NCBI RefSeq assembly: GCF_029023725.1
Contig: NZ_CP119075.1
Location: forward strand, 4,893,501-4,957,500
DNA from: Synoicihabitans lomoniglobus
Lineage (GTDB): Bacteria > Verrucomicrobiota > Verrucomicrobiia > Opitutales > Opitutaceae
Length of the DNA: 64,000 nucleotides
Direction of reading: 5' to 3'
The notes below the pieces were generated by a model. That model saw nothing but the letters and a program-made list of their open reading frames with translations. It was not told where the DNA came from and did not search any database. Made by a program: the position numbers and the translations under genes. Below are positions 24,234 to 32,512 of the stretch, piece by piece; position 1 is the stretch's first letter, and the number at the start of each line of letters is the position of its first letter.

Positions 24234-24746
24234 TGAGGTGTCTTAGGTCAAAGACTGGGATTTTACGGGTCATGGAATCCACCGCCCTCCTCCTAGCTGC
24301 CCACCTCATAAACCATTCCCCGGCGCTGAGTCGCAGGAATGGCCATGGAACGGGCCAATAATTCAGCTAGTCGTTGGTTAGCAGACTATTATAAAATACC
24401 CCTGCCGAATTGTTTCTCCTGAATAGAGGTATGTTTAAATAAGAACATCTTACTGTGTAATTGTCTCACGGTTAGTATATCTAATGTAATGACGGGCGAA
24501 TTCCCTCAAATGAGGCTATATTCTAACATTAGAATCTACCGCGAAACCGCCCGCCTTCCGACGGGCGGGTGGCCCCCAAAACGGCGTCCGCCAACTCGTT
24601 AAAAAAACCGCGTTGCCAGGGAGCGGGAAAAAAACTTTCGTCCCCTTTGAAAAAAGTTACCCGGCCCCCTTGATCCGCCGCCACCGGCGTCCGTTGTCCC
24701 GGGTGTCGCCCATCACCACCTCCCTCCCCCTCACTCACTCGATCAC
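24234..24746. promoter_or_regulatory. Upstream region of the TonB receptor and small ORF
   Basis: An AT-rich 513-bp gap. On the minus strand TATAAT (24388-24393) is a good -10 about 155 bp before the receptor start, with no good -35. TCTAATGT at 24480-24487 and ACATTAGA at 24526-24533 form an inverted repeat. GTTAGTATA at 24471-24479 also occurs next to xylA. A GC-rich hairpin (CCGCCCG/CGGGCGG) lies around 24548-24569. No gene is supported. Confidence 0.4.
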
Positions 24747-24923
24747 ATGAAGAACCTTTACGCAGACATGTTTATGTCCTCCGCGCCAAAGGCCGCAGTG
24801 TGCCCGATGACCATGGGTAAAACTGTGACCGGCCTTGGTTGGAACCGCCTTGATGTGCGCGTGCTGCGCAACCGCCAGGCCTCCAAGCACAGCCGCGCAA
24901 ACCCGGGAAGTGGTGTAACTTAA
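24747..24923 (+). CDS. Possible small protein, 58 aa, upstream of a sigma factor
   Basis: ATG 24747 opens a 58-codon frame, MKNLYADMFMSSAPKAAVCP onward, rich in basic residues in the second half (RVLRNRQASKHSRANPGSG). It ends 29 bp before a strong intrinsic terminator, so the segment is very likely a transcription unit of its own. No Shine-Dalgarno is visible, and the third positions are less GC-rich than in neighbours, so a small RNA is an alternative. Unrecognised. Confidence 0.45.
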   Translation: MKNLYADMFMSSAPKAAVCPMTMGKTVTGLGWNRLDVRVLRNRQASKHSRANPGSGVT

Positions 24924-24952
24924 CCAGCGACAAAATCTCGCCGATCACACCG

Positions 24953-24984
24953 CCCACTTCCCGTCCGGAAGTGGGATTTTTTTT
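24953..24984 (+). terminator. Strong intrinsic terminator
   Basis: CCCACTTCC (24953-24961) and GGAAGTGGG (24967-24975) form a perfect 9-bp stem with a 5-nt loop. It is followed by A and eight T residues. It ends the small transcription unit before the sigma-factor gene. Confidence 0.92.
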
Positions 24985-25055
24985 GCCCGCGAAACCCACC
25001 TCCGGACGAGCCCTCAGCAAAGTGGACTCGTGAACCAACCGGCGGGCGTTTCGCC

Positions 25056-25781
25056 ATGATCACACCAAGCACCCTCTGTCCTGCCCCTCCCTCCGCCTCG
25101 CACGCGCCTCCCGATCCGGTCGCCTTACTCGACTTGGTTGACCGGGCGCTCGCGGGCATCGCCCCCCGCCTCCCGGCCCACGTCGACCGCGACGACCTCG
25201 CGTCGGCCGGTCGCGAGGCCCTTATCCACGCCACCAAACGCTTCAACGGTCCCACCGCCGATGCGCGCGCCTTCTGTTTCGTGCGCGTCCGCGGTGCGAT
25301 GTTGGACGAACTGAGACGACTCGACCCCCTCGCCCGCCGTCGGCGCGAACGGGCCCGGGCCGTTTCGAAAAGCGAACACGAACTCACTCACGAGCTCGGC
25401 CGGTCGCCGTCCACCTTCGAGATTGCCGAAGCACTCAACCTCTCCCTGCCCGAAGTCCACGCCGCCCAGGCCGACCTCGCCGCCGAAGAGGCCGGTGCGC
25501 CCATCCTTGATGAAAACCACGCCGATCCCATGTCGCCCTGCCCGGCCGCCACCGCCGAAGGGGGCGACCTCATGGGTCAACTCATCGACGCCCTCGACCG
25601 CCTGCCCCCCAAGCAAGCCTACGCCGTGCGCCGGTATCATCTCGAAGACGCCACCCTCGACACCATCGGCGGCGAACTCGGCGTCTCCCGCGAACGTGCC
25701 CGGCAGCTCCGCGCCGCCGGCGAAACCCGCCTCCGCGCCGACCTCGCCGTCCTCACCCTCTGGGACGCCCTCCTCCCCTAA
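25056..25781 (+). CDS. Sigma-70 family factor, FliA/WhiG-like
   Basis: A 241-residue sigma factor. Region 2 (about 20-95) has DRDDLASAGREALIHATKRF and FVRVRGAMLDELRRLDPLAR; region 3 (about 100-150) has HELTHELGRSPSTFEIAEAL, the sigma-28/FliA pattern; region 4 (about 170-235) has LDRLPPKQAYAVRRYHLEDA and TIGGELGVSRERARQLRAAG. All three regions are present, so it is not an ECF factor. No flagellar gene lies nearby, so its regulon is open; FliA-like factors in non-motile relatives serve other programmes. It starts 72 bp after a strong terminator. Confidence 0.88.
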   Translation: MITPSTLCPAPPSASHAPPDPVALLDLVDRALAGIAPRLPAHVDRDDLASAGREALIHATKRFNGPTADARAFCFVRVRGAMLDELRRLDPLARRRRERARAVSKSEHELTHELGRSPSTFEIAEALNLSLPEVHAAQADLAAEEAGAPILDENHADPMSPCPAATAEGGDLMGQLIDALDRLPPKQAYAVRRYHLEDATLDTIGGELGVSRERARQLRAAGETRLRADLAVLTLWDALLP

Positions 25782-25819
25782 CCCACGACCCCCATCCACC
25801 CACCCAACCGTCCCGTCTT

Positions 25820-25852
25820 GTCCCGTTTGTTCGTAATACGAACAAACGGGAC
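25820..25852. repeat. 33-bp palindrome, left flank of the IS701-like element
   Basis: Sixteen-base arms, GTCCCGTTTGTTCGTA and complement, meet at one central A. The identical palindrome lies at 27560-27592, and its 17-bp core recurs at 55447-55463. It is either part of the element end or a target that was duplicated. Confidence 0.8.
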
Positions 25853-25893
25853 GCTGAAGTTTGGCACCGACTAGTTTTTTGGGAGGAAAGGGC

Positions 25894-25923
25894 TTGTCAT
25901 TAATCTAGTAATTAAACTAGTTA
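25894..25923 (+). promoter_or_regulatory. Candidate promoter/operator of the AbrB-like IS gene
   Basis: TTGTCA at 25894 could be a -35 and TAGTTA at 25918 a weak -10. CTAGT (25905-25909) and ACTAG (25916-25920) form an inverted repeat between them, placed like an autoregulatory site for the AbrB-like protein encoded 6 bp downstream. Confidence 0.35.
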
Positions 25924-25928
25924 TCTTC

Positions 25929-26132
25929 ATGGGCTATCCAACTAAAGTTCAATGCATTCAGCGGAAGGAAACTTCCCAGTTCTATATCAACTTCCCCACT
26001 CCCATCGCTCAAGCGATGGACTTCGCCAAAGGCGAGACCGTCGAGTGGACGATCCACGACAAGGGCCACCTCATTGTCTCCCGGCGTGAAGTCCCGCCCG
26101 ACAGGGTCCCTGTAAAAAAAACGCCTCGTTGA
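25929..26132 (+). CDS. AbrB/MazE-like DNA-binding protein of the IS
   Basis: A 67-residue protein, MGYPTKVQCIQRKETSQFYI onward, with the swapped-hairpin AbrB pattern: INFPTPIAQAMDFAKGETVE then WTIHDKGHLIVSRRE. Such proteins bind palindromic DNA as dimers. Its stop overlaps the TTG start of the transposase by 4 bp, so the two are translationally coupled. It likely represses the element or aids transposase binding; a toxin partner is absent. Confidence 0.75.
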   Translation: MGYPTKVQCIQRKETSQFYINFPTPIAQAMDFAKGETVEWTIHDKGHLIVSRREVPPDRVPVKKTPR

Positions 26133-27535
26133 GCGAAGCGTTCGATTCCCTGCTCGATGGTCTCGCGCCGGTCTTCGACTTGCCCGAGGACTTTGCGCGC
26201 GCCCGCACGCAATGGCTGGCTGGGTTGCTCAACCTGGGCCGCCACACGGTGACCGGTGCATTGAGCACCGCTGGCTCCCAGCACCGGGACTGGTCGGCGG
26301 ATTATCGGTTGCTGCAACGCCTGCCGGTCGAGCCGATCTTCGCACACGTGCGCACCGAGGCACTGGCTGCCACCGATGCCACCCGGCCCTGGGTGGTCGC
26401 ATTGGACGACTCCATCACACGCAAGACCGGCCGGTGCATCCCCGGCTGCGGCTGGCGCAAGGACCCCCTCGGTCCGCCCTTCAACGTCAACTTCATCTGG
26501 GGCCAGCGCGTGCTCCAGTTCAGCGCCGCGATGCCCGCCGACGACGGCTCCGCCCGGCTGGTGCCGGTGGACTGGCAAGAGGCTCCATTGCCCAAAAAGC
26601 CCTCGCGTCACGCCGACGCCCAGGCGCAGGCGGCGTATGTGGAGGCGCGCAAACAGGCCAACATCAACAAAGTCGCCGCCGAACGCATGGCGCACCTGCG
26701 CACCGCGACCCAACGGCCCATCCACTGGGTGAGCGACGGGCGCTTCACCAACCGCACCCTCCTGCGCCAACTGCCGGAAAACACCGTGCTGATCGGCCGG
26801 GTGCGCAAGGACACCAAACTCTACGCGCCCTACGCAGCGCAGCCCGGCAAGAACGGCCGCCCCCGCAAGTATGGCGACACCTTGCCCACGCCCGAACAGC
26901 TGCGCGTGGACGACACCGTCGGGTGGACCCGGGTGTCGGCCTTTGCGGCCGCAAAGCGTCACGACTTTAAGATCAAAACCCAGGGGCCGGTGCTCGCCCG
27001 TATCACCGGAGTCGATACGCTGGTGCAGGTGGTCGTGATCGCGCCCCTGGGCTACCGATTGAAAACAGGCGGCAAATTGCTCTACCGGCAGCCCGCCTAC
27101 CTGATCTGCACCGATGCGGACGTGCCGCTCGCAGAGATCTTGCAGGAATACCTCTGGCGCTGGGACATCGAGGTCAACTTCAAGGACGAAAAGGACCTGC
27201 TCGGTGTCAGCGAAGCGCAGTTGCGCGAACCCGAGGCGGTGCGCCGCCAGCCCGCCTGCGCGGTGGCCGCGTATGCGCTCCTGTTGCTCGCCGGGCACAA
27301 AACCTACGGCTCGAATCGACTGCCGCCCTCGGTGCCCCTCGCCAAATGGCGACGTCGTGAACCCCCGCGCCGCGCCACGACTGGCCTGCTCATCAACCAG
27401 CTGCGCGTCGAACTGTGGTCGCGCCACCTACGGCCGGACAGTTTATCGCACTTCTGCTCTCGCACCCGGCCAATCCACAAATCGGATAAACCCGCCACCG
27501 ACCTCGCCTCCGCCCTGTTCTACTCCCATAATTAA
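26129..27535 (+). CDS. IS701/IS4-superfamily DDE transposase
   Basis: A 468-residue transposase starting at TTG 26129. DDE residues appear in WVVALDDSITRKTGRCIPGC (about 86-105), IHWVSDGRFTNRTLLRQLPE (about 197-216) and LWRWDIEVNFKDEKDLLGVS (about 342-361, Y-x-x-R-W-like block). The N-terminal domain (FARARTQWLAGLLNLGRHTV) fits IS701-type proteins. No internal stop. Start codon and coupling to the AbrB-like gene suggest low, regulated expression. Confidence 0.9.
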   Translation: MSEAFDSLLDGLAPVFDLPEDFARARTQWLAGLLNLGRHTVTGALSTAGSQHRDWSADYRLLQRLPVEPIFAHVRTEALAATDATRPWVVALDDSITRKTGRCIPGCGWRKDPLGPPFNVNFIWGQRVLQFSAAMPADDGSARLVPVDWQEAPLPKKPSRHADAQAQAAYVEARKQANINKVAAERMAHLRTATQRPIHWVSDGRFTNRTLLRQLPENTVLIGRVRKDTKLYAPYAAQPGKNGRPRKYGDTLPTPEQLRVDDTVGWTRVSAFAAAKRHDFKIKTQGPVLARITGVDTLVQVVVIAPLGYRLKTGGKLLYRQPAYLICTDADVPLAEILQEYLWRWDIEVNFKDEKDLLGVSEAQLREPEAVRRQPACAVAAYALLLLAGHKTYGSNRLPPSVPLAKWRRREPPRRATTGLLINQLRVELWSRHLRPDSLSHFCSRTRPIHKSDKPATDLASALFYSHN

Positions 27536-27559
27536 GCCTCACTCGCGCCAAACTTCAGT

Positions 27560-27592
27560 GTCCCGTTTGTTCGTAATACGAACAAACGGGAC
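27560..27592. repeat. 33-bp palindrome, right flank of the IS701-like element
   Basis: Identical base for base to 25820-25852. A further 16-bp perfect palindrome, CGCGTCAGCTGACGCG, lies at 27752-27767 before the M48 stop and could act in transcription termination. Confidence 0.8.
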
Positions 27593-27778
27593 GGCGGTCG
27601 AAATCTCCGCATTCAACTCCTGCAACCGATGAAAATGCTCCGTTCTTTGAGACGGTGGCTTCATGGCCTGGCGGCCCGTGCACTCGCTCCAGAGTTTACG
27701 GCCACCGCCACGCAATCGGAGTCGCCCGCTCCTCTTTCCGTCCACATCCCCCGCGTCAGCTGACGCGCCCGGGAGTCC

Positions 27779-28594
27779 TTACTTAACCCCCGCCCCGGCG
27801 GCATACTCCGCCGCGCTCGCGCGCAACGCGGCGATACGATCTTCCGGAGCGGGGTGCGAGGACAACAACGTCAGCCCGGCGTTCGACTGTGCGGTCTCGG
27901 CCAACCACGAGAACAAGCGCTCGCCGCCTTCAACCGTGCCGTAAGCCGCCAACACCAGACGCACACCGAAGCCATCCGCTCCGCGCTCCTGTTGCCGCGA
28001 GTGCCCGAGGTCGAGCAGTCGGTTGGCCCGATCGGACACCACATCGACCCCGCCGCTGCCGCCGAAAATCAGCGCCCACACCAGCCCGCGTCCGATCGAC
28101 CGCCCCATGCCGCGCAAATGATCACGCTGCGCGAAATGGCCGAGTTCATGGCCGAGCACAAACGCGAGCGCGATCTCATGGCCATCGAGCACATCCATCA
28201 AACCGGTGGTGAGCACGATCGTCCCGCCCGGCACCGCAAACGCATTGGGATCACGGTCGGGCACCATGATCAATTTATACGGGATCTGCGGCACCTCCGG
28301 CTGGCGCGTGAGTTGGTCCAAAATCACCTGCGCCTCGAACAATTGATCGCGCCGGGCAGCATCCAGAACCACCTCGCTTTTTTCCACGGGAAACTCCGCG
28401 AACCACCGCTGTTCGCGCTCGGGAGAGATGAGCGGCAACGTCCACTCCACCAAAAAGCCCACGCCGAAATACGCTCCCAGAATCAGGCCACCGATTCCCG
28501 CGACCAATACCACGATCTCGCGCCGCAGTCCGCGGTCGCCTCCGCCCGCGCTGGCCTCGGCGGATTCCCCCAGGTCACGTCGGACGAATTTCAT
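27779..28594 (-). CDS. M48-family membrane metalloprotease
   Basis: A 271-residue protein with one N-terminal membrane segment (about 30-52, LVAGIGGLILGAYFGVGFLV). The peptidase domain carries ALAFVLGHELGHFAQRDHLR, the HExxH zinc site; the third ligand Glu probably lies in RQQERGADGFGVRLVLAAYG. PDRDPNAFAVPGGTIVLTTG is the usual block before it. M48 proteins act in envelope quality control. It closely follows two YbjQ-type genes and starts 1 bp after the first of these, so it is likely cotranscribed with them. Substrate unknown. Confidence 0.88.
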   Translation of the reverse strand: MKFVRRDLGESAEASAGGGDRGLRREIVVLVAGIGGLILGAYFGVGFLVEWTLPLISPEREQRWFAEFPVEKSEVVLDAARRDQLFEAQVILDQLTRQPEVPQIPYKLIMVPDRDPNAFAVPGGTIVLTTGLMDVLDGHEIALAFVLGHELGHFAQRDHLRGMGRSIGRGLVWALIFGGSGGVDVVSDRANRLLDLGHSRQQERGADGFGVRLVLAAYGTVEGGERLFSWLAETAQSNAGLTLLSSHPAPEDRIAALRASAAEYAAGAGVK

Positions 28595-28595
28595 C

Positions 28596-29114
28596 TCAAT
28601 GCAGCGGCGGCGGCGTGGTCCCGGGCGCCGCGAAGCGCACCATCGTGCCGTAGGCGAGCACCTCGACGCCGCCCGCGCCTTTCTTGCCGCGCGTGTTGGC
28701 GATGCTCGACGTTTCCAAACGAAAATTCAGCACCATATCGGCGTTGGGACACTGCGCTTGCAGACGTAAAATGACCTCCCGACGGGCCCGATCCATCAGC
28801 GTCTCGTAGGAGCGCACCCGCCCACCAAAAATGTTACGCAAGCTCGCGAGGAATCGCTTGAAATAATCGAGCGAGATCACGACCGACGCCGAGACGAGCC
28901 GCGACTCCACCACCACCTGGTCGGGATCATGAGTCCGCACCGGCACCATGGGAATGCGGCGACCGGTTTGTTCACGCTGCCGGATCGAGGCGTAGTGCCG
29001 CCGCTCCGTGATGATACCGACACCGCCAAACACCACCAACCCCACCAGCGGGAGCGCATAAAACAGCAGCACAAACGCCAGATCCAACTGACCCTGAGTT
29101 GTCGTGGTATCCAT
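28596..29114 (-). CDS. Membrane-anchored YbjQ-like (UPF0145) protein
   Basis: A 172-residue protein with one N-terminal transmembrane helix (about 10-33, LDLAFVLLFYALPLVGLVVF). A YbjQ/UPF0145-type domain spans about 65-165 and shows ISLDYFKRFLASLRNIFGGR, VRSYETLMDRARREVILRLQ and ADMVLNFRLETSSI. YbjQ proteins form pentamers and bind metal in structures, but their role is not established. The anchored form next to a soluble paralogue is unusual. Confidence 0.75.
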   Translation of the reverse strand: MDTTTTQGQLDLAFVLLFYALPLVGLVVFGGVGIITERRHYASIRQREQTGRRIPMVPVRTHDPDQVVVESRLVSASVVISLDYFKRFLASLRNIFGGRVRSYETLMDRARREVILRLQAQCPNADMVLNFRLETSSIANTRGKKGAGGVEVLAYGTMVRFAAPGTTPPPLH

Positions 29115-29141
29115 CGTTTTATGACAGCAGTCCGGCTGCGT

Positions 29142-29465
29142 TTACTCGACCCGCACGGCCGTGCCGTAGACGTAGAGTTCGGCGGCCCCCTGGGCGACCG
29201 ACGAGGTGGAAAAGCGCACATTGACGACTGCATTGGCGCCCATCGCCGCCGCCTGCGCGTTCATGCGGAGAACCGCTTCGTTCCGCGCTTCGGCGAGGAG
29301 TTCCGTGTAGCCCTTGAGCTCTCCGCCCACGAGATTTTTCAAACTCGCCGCAATGTCACGGCCGACGTTTTTCGCTCTCACCGTGCTGCCGGAAACGAGC
29401 CCGTAGTGCTCGATAATGCGCCGACCCGGCACGGTTTCCAGATTCGTCAAAAGGAGATCATTCAT
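29142..29465 (-). CDS. YbjQ-family (UPF0145) protein
   Basis: A 107-residue soluble protein. The start at 29465 (MNDLLLTNLETVPGRRIIEH) is preferred to 29495 because the family begins here. Key blocks: YGLVSGSTVRAKNVGRDIAA, NLVGGELKGYTELLAEARNE and MGANAVVNVRFSTSSV. It is 27 bp upstream of the membrane-anchored paralogue and shares its core; the pair probably arose by duplication. Function unknown. Confidence 0.85.
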   Translation of the reverse strand: MNDLLLTNLETVPGRRIIEHYGLVSGSTVRAKNVGRDIAASLKNLVGGELKGYTELLAEARNEAVLRMNAQAAAMGANAVVNVRFSTSSVAQGAAELYVYGTAVRVE

Positions 29466-29564
29466 GGGGTAGCGGGGTTGGCGGCGACGGTGCACACAAC
29501 GAACGGGGCCGAGCAGAACCGATCCAGCGAATTTGGCAATCCTGCAGGTGTCTCTCCACCGTGC

Positions 29565-30233
29565 TCAAATCGAGGGCGGCGCGGCCGTCGGTGGGGCCAG
29601 GGGCGCGGTCTTCCAATTGAATAGAATCGTCATCACCCGGAAAACAAACGTCGCCGCGATCACCCACCCGGCCGAGACCGTCGGGCGCAGGTGCAGCTGC
29701 ACCGTCAGCACCACAAACAATGTCGCCGCCGCCAGGGCCACCAGCGCGTAAAATTGACCAGGGCGAAACACCAACGGCTCTTCATTGGTGATCACATCAC
29801 GCAACAGGCCGCCACCGAGCGCGTTGACCACGCCGACCACGATGGCAGCCGGGATCGAAATGTCTGCTCCGAGCGCCTTTTGCACTCCATAGGCGGCATA
29901 GGCACCGAGCGCCAAGGCGTCCACGCCGGCAATGATGCGTCGGAAATAATGCACGCGCTCACCGAGCAACGCCCCCACCGCACCGCCGAACAGGGCCATC
30001 TCGATGTAGAGCGGATTGGCCAACGCCGCCGGTGGTCCTTGCTGGAGGAAAATGCCGTCGCGAATCAAGCTGCCGCCCAGTCCCACCAGCAACGACAACG
30101 AAGCCAGGCCCACCACATCGTAACCGCGTTTGATCGCGACGATCGCCCCCGTCATCGACATCAAGCCGACCGCCCCCAGCTCGAACCAGATGGGCAGGAA
30201 AAAGGGATTGGTAACGGAAGCTGAAAGCGCCAT
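29565..30233 (-). CDS. TRIC/YadS-type (UPF0126) membrane channel
   Basis: A 222-residue protein with about seven hydrophobic segments and the internal repeat of the UPF0126 family (bacterial trimeric intracellular cation channel homologues). Signatures are LVGLGGSLIRDGIFLQQGPP in the first half and NALGGGLLRDVITNEEPLVF in the second. The start overlaps the preceding gene stop by 1 bp. It probably conducts monovalent cations across the inner membrane, by homology only. Confidence 0.88.
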   Translation of the reverse strand: MALSASVTNPFFLPIWFELGAVGLMSMTGAIVAIKRGYDVVGLASLSLLVGLGGSLIRDGIFLQQGPPAALANPLYIEMALFGGAVGALLGERVHYFRRIIAGVDALALGAYAAYGVQKALGADISIPAAIVVGVVNALGGGLLRDVITNEEPLVFRPGQFYALVALAAATLFVVLTVQLHLRPTVSAGWVIAATFVFRVMTILFNWKTAPLAPPTAAPPSI

Positions 30234-30694
30234 CAGCCCTTGCCGGCCCGCATGACCAGCACACGCGCCAAATCATGTTTCTCGAACTCCGCCCAATACG
30301 CGTCCTCGATTTCCTTGAGGCGCGCATCGGCGTTGATCGGCGGGCCGTCCTTGCCGGTCAAAGCCGACATCGTCTGCTCCACGCCAAGATCGCGATCGGC
30401 GAGACGCGCGACGAGCTCGTGCCAAAACACGTCGTTGTCGGCCTCACCCACGATTTTGCGCAGATGCTGGTCCTCGTCGATCTTGGCCGCCGGGATGAGT
30501 TTGCCATCGCCCCCCACGTCGACGCGGTCGCTGCAGCCGAACACCTCGGCCAGTCCGAGGATCTTTTGTTCGATGCCCGCATAGCGTTCGAAGTGCGGCG
30601 ATTCGCCCCCTTGACGGGACATGACCGCGCGCATGCCCAGATGGACGAGTTCCATCAGTCGGGCGTATTCTTTCTGAGTAAACGAAACCTTCAT
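30233..30694 (-). CDS. Hypothetical protein, 153 aa
   Basis: A soluble, helical, acidic protein (MKVSFTQKEYARLMELVHLG onward) without a recognised motif. Its stop overlaps the start of the channel gene, so both are probably one operon. GC-rich codon use like neighbours supports a real gene. Confidence 0.7.
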   Translation of the reverse strand: MKVSFTQKEYARLMELVHLGMRAVMSRQGGESPHFERYAGIEQKILGLAEVFGCSDRVDVGGDGKLIPAAKIDEDQHLRKIVGEADNDVFWHELVARLADRDLGVEQTMSALTGKDGPPINADARLKEIEDAYWAEFEKHDLARVLVMRAGKG

Positions 30695-30784
30695 GGCAGT
30701 CGCGAGCAGCGCGAACGCGGACCTTCGCCCGCCACGAGGGCGTTCGCAATCGCGTAATTGTAGACCCGGAAACGAGCCGCTCGC

Positions 30785-32512
30785 CTATGCTTTCGGCGAA
30801 CGTCCCGCGGTCCAGCGCAACAACGCCCCGCAGCCGAGCACAAACGCCGCCAAACATAGGATGGCGATCCGGTCGCCCATCGTATTCGGCACCAGCAGAA
30901 ACGAAAGTAGCAGGCCGCCGGTGACCAGAATCAGGTTGCCCGTGATCCGTGCCTGCGCGTGGTCGAGCGAGCCGCCCACTTCCTTTTGAAAATCAACCGG
31001 AGTCTGCGTGCGTTCCCAGAATTCGGTTTCGCGCGTCAGATCCGCCGCACTGCGGCGGTGGCGGAAGGGCCACGCGATCAACAGCGCCACTAGCGCCCCG
31101 ATCACCACGAGGAAGCTGCGCTCCTGCAATACCCACACGTTGGCGTTCATCTTCTCATCCACCACCGTGTAAATCGACATGATCATGCCGCCGCCGAGCA
31201 TCACGAAATAATACCAGCCCGGCATCCGCCGCACAAAAATACCCGCCACCAAGGGCAACGTGATCGGCACCGTAATGATCGAGGCAATGACCATGTAGGA
31301 ATCGAACATCGCGAAACGCGTCTGCTGCGAAAGACCGATGGACATGCTGATGATCAAAATGCCGAGCAACACCGTGATGGTGCGGCAGAGACGCAGTTGA
31401 CCGAGGTCGGGCATCGTGACTTTGCCCATCCATTTGCGCAGCGGCAGGATGAAGTTGTTCACGACCACGCCCGTCGTCGTGTTCAACCCCCAGTCCATAC
31501 TGCTCATGGTGGCCGAGAACATCGCGGCGATCATCACGCCGAGTAGTCCTTTGGGCAACACGTGCGCCGCCGCCACCGCATAAGACGTGGTCGCCGGATC
31601 GCCCACCGCCGCCGCCAGAACCTCCTCGGTATACAGGAACCGGGCCACCATCGGCGGGATGAACCACACCGCCACGCCCACCGCCATCAGCACCATGCAA
31701 AACCAACTCGCCTTCGAGGCTTCGCGACCATCCTTAGCTGCGAGGAATTTATTGGCCGCCCCCAAGTGGATCTGGGAAATGATCTGCATCACGAAAGCCA
31801 TCACCATCCACAAGCCGGTGTAACGATCATTGGTGTATTGGCCCGCTTCTTTGACGAATGTGAAGCTGCCTTCCGCCACCATTTGTTGATAGTTTTCGAT
31901 AAACGCGCCGACGCCGCCGACCTCCATGATGCAGAGCACTCCCATCAACAACGTCATGCCATACATGATCACGCCCTGGACCACATCGGTCGCCATCACG
32001 CCCCACATGCCACCCGACGTCGAGTAGGCCAAGGTGATCACCCCGATAATCGTGATCATCCAAATGACCGGCAGACCAAACACCGCACTCACAAAAACCG
32101 CCAACGCCCAAAGCTGAATGGCCGCACTCAACGGATTCAGGATAATCCCGGTCACCACAAACGTCTGTTCCGCGCCGAAGCCAAAACGCCCCCGCACCAA
32201 ATCCCCAGACGTGTAGGCCCGACTCTGCCGCCACCAACGACCGAGAAACGTCGCGCCGAGAATGAACCCGGTGATATTCGCGACATAGATAATGATCGCC
32301 GAAGGCCCCGCCTCGAAAATCGCCGAACTGTTGCCCGTAAAGGTAAACGCACTGATGCCCGCCATGAGCATGCTCGTGCCCACCATCCACCACGTGCCGC
32401 GCGCCCCGCCGCGCACAAAGTCGCTCAGGTTTTTATTAAACCGGGCAAACACCCCGCCAATCACGATCAGCAAGACAAAGTAGGCACCGAGGGTGAGGTA
32501 TTCGAGATTCAT
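30785..32512 (-). CDS. Sodium:solute symporter (SSS family)
   Basis: A 575-residue protein with about 13-14 helices. MNLEYLTLGAYFVLLIVIGG leads into a segment with DFVRGGARGTWWMVGTSMLM and AGISAFTFTGNSSAIFEAGP; MVARFLYTEEV and ATMSSMDWGLNTTTG are typical of the sugar/amino-acid SSS branch. Substrate cannot be set from sequence. It is divergent from glyS with a 414-bp gap. Confidence 0.9.
   Translation of the reverse strand: MNLEYLTLGAYFVLLIVIGGVFARFNKNLSDFVRGGARGTWWMVGTSMLMAGISAFTFTGNSSAIFEAGPSAIIIYVANITGFILGATFLGRWWRQSRAYTSGDLVRGRFGFGAEQTFVVTGIILNPLSAAIQLWALAVFVSAVFGLPVIWMITIIGVITLAYSTSGGMWGVMATDVVQGVIMYGMTLLMGVLCIMEVGGVGAFIENYQQMVAEGSFTFVKEAGQYTNDRYTGLWMVMAFVMQIISQIHLGAANKFLAAKDGREASKASWFCMVLMAVGVAVWFIPPMVARFLYTEEVLAAAVGDPATTSYAVAAAHVLPKGLLGVMIAAMFSATMSSMDWGLNTTTGVVVNNFILPLRKWMGKVTMPDLGQLRLCRTITVLLGILIISMSIGLSQQTRFAMFDSYMVIASIITVPITLPLVAGIFVRRMPGWYYFVMLGGGMIMSIYTVVDEKMNANVWVLQERSFLVVIGALVALLIAWPFRHRRSAADLTRETEFWERTQTPVDFQKEVGGSLDHAQARITGNLILVTGGLLLSFLLVPNTMGDRIAILCLAAFVLGCGALLRWTAGRSPKA

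Larger units (their letters stand above)
25853..27559 (+). mobile_element. IS701-like insertion sequence with AbrB-type first gene
   Basis: About 1.7 kb between two identical 33-bp palindromes. Inside them the ends share CTGAAGTTTGGC (left from 25854; complement at the right end). If the palindromes belong to the element, the inverted repeat is about 46 bp long and the element spans 25820-27592. It separates the FliA-like sigma gene from the M48 protease gene. Confidence 0.8.
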
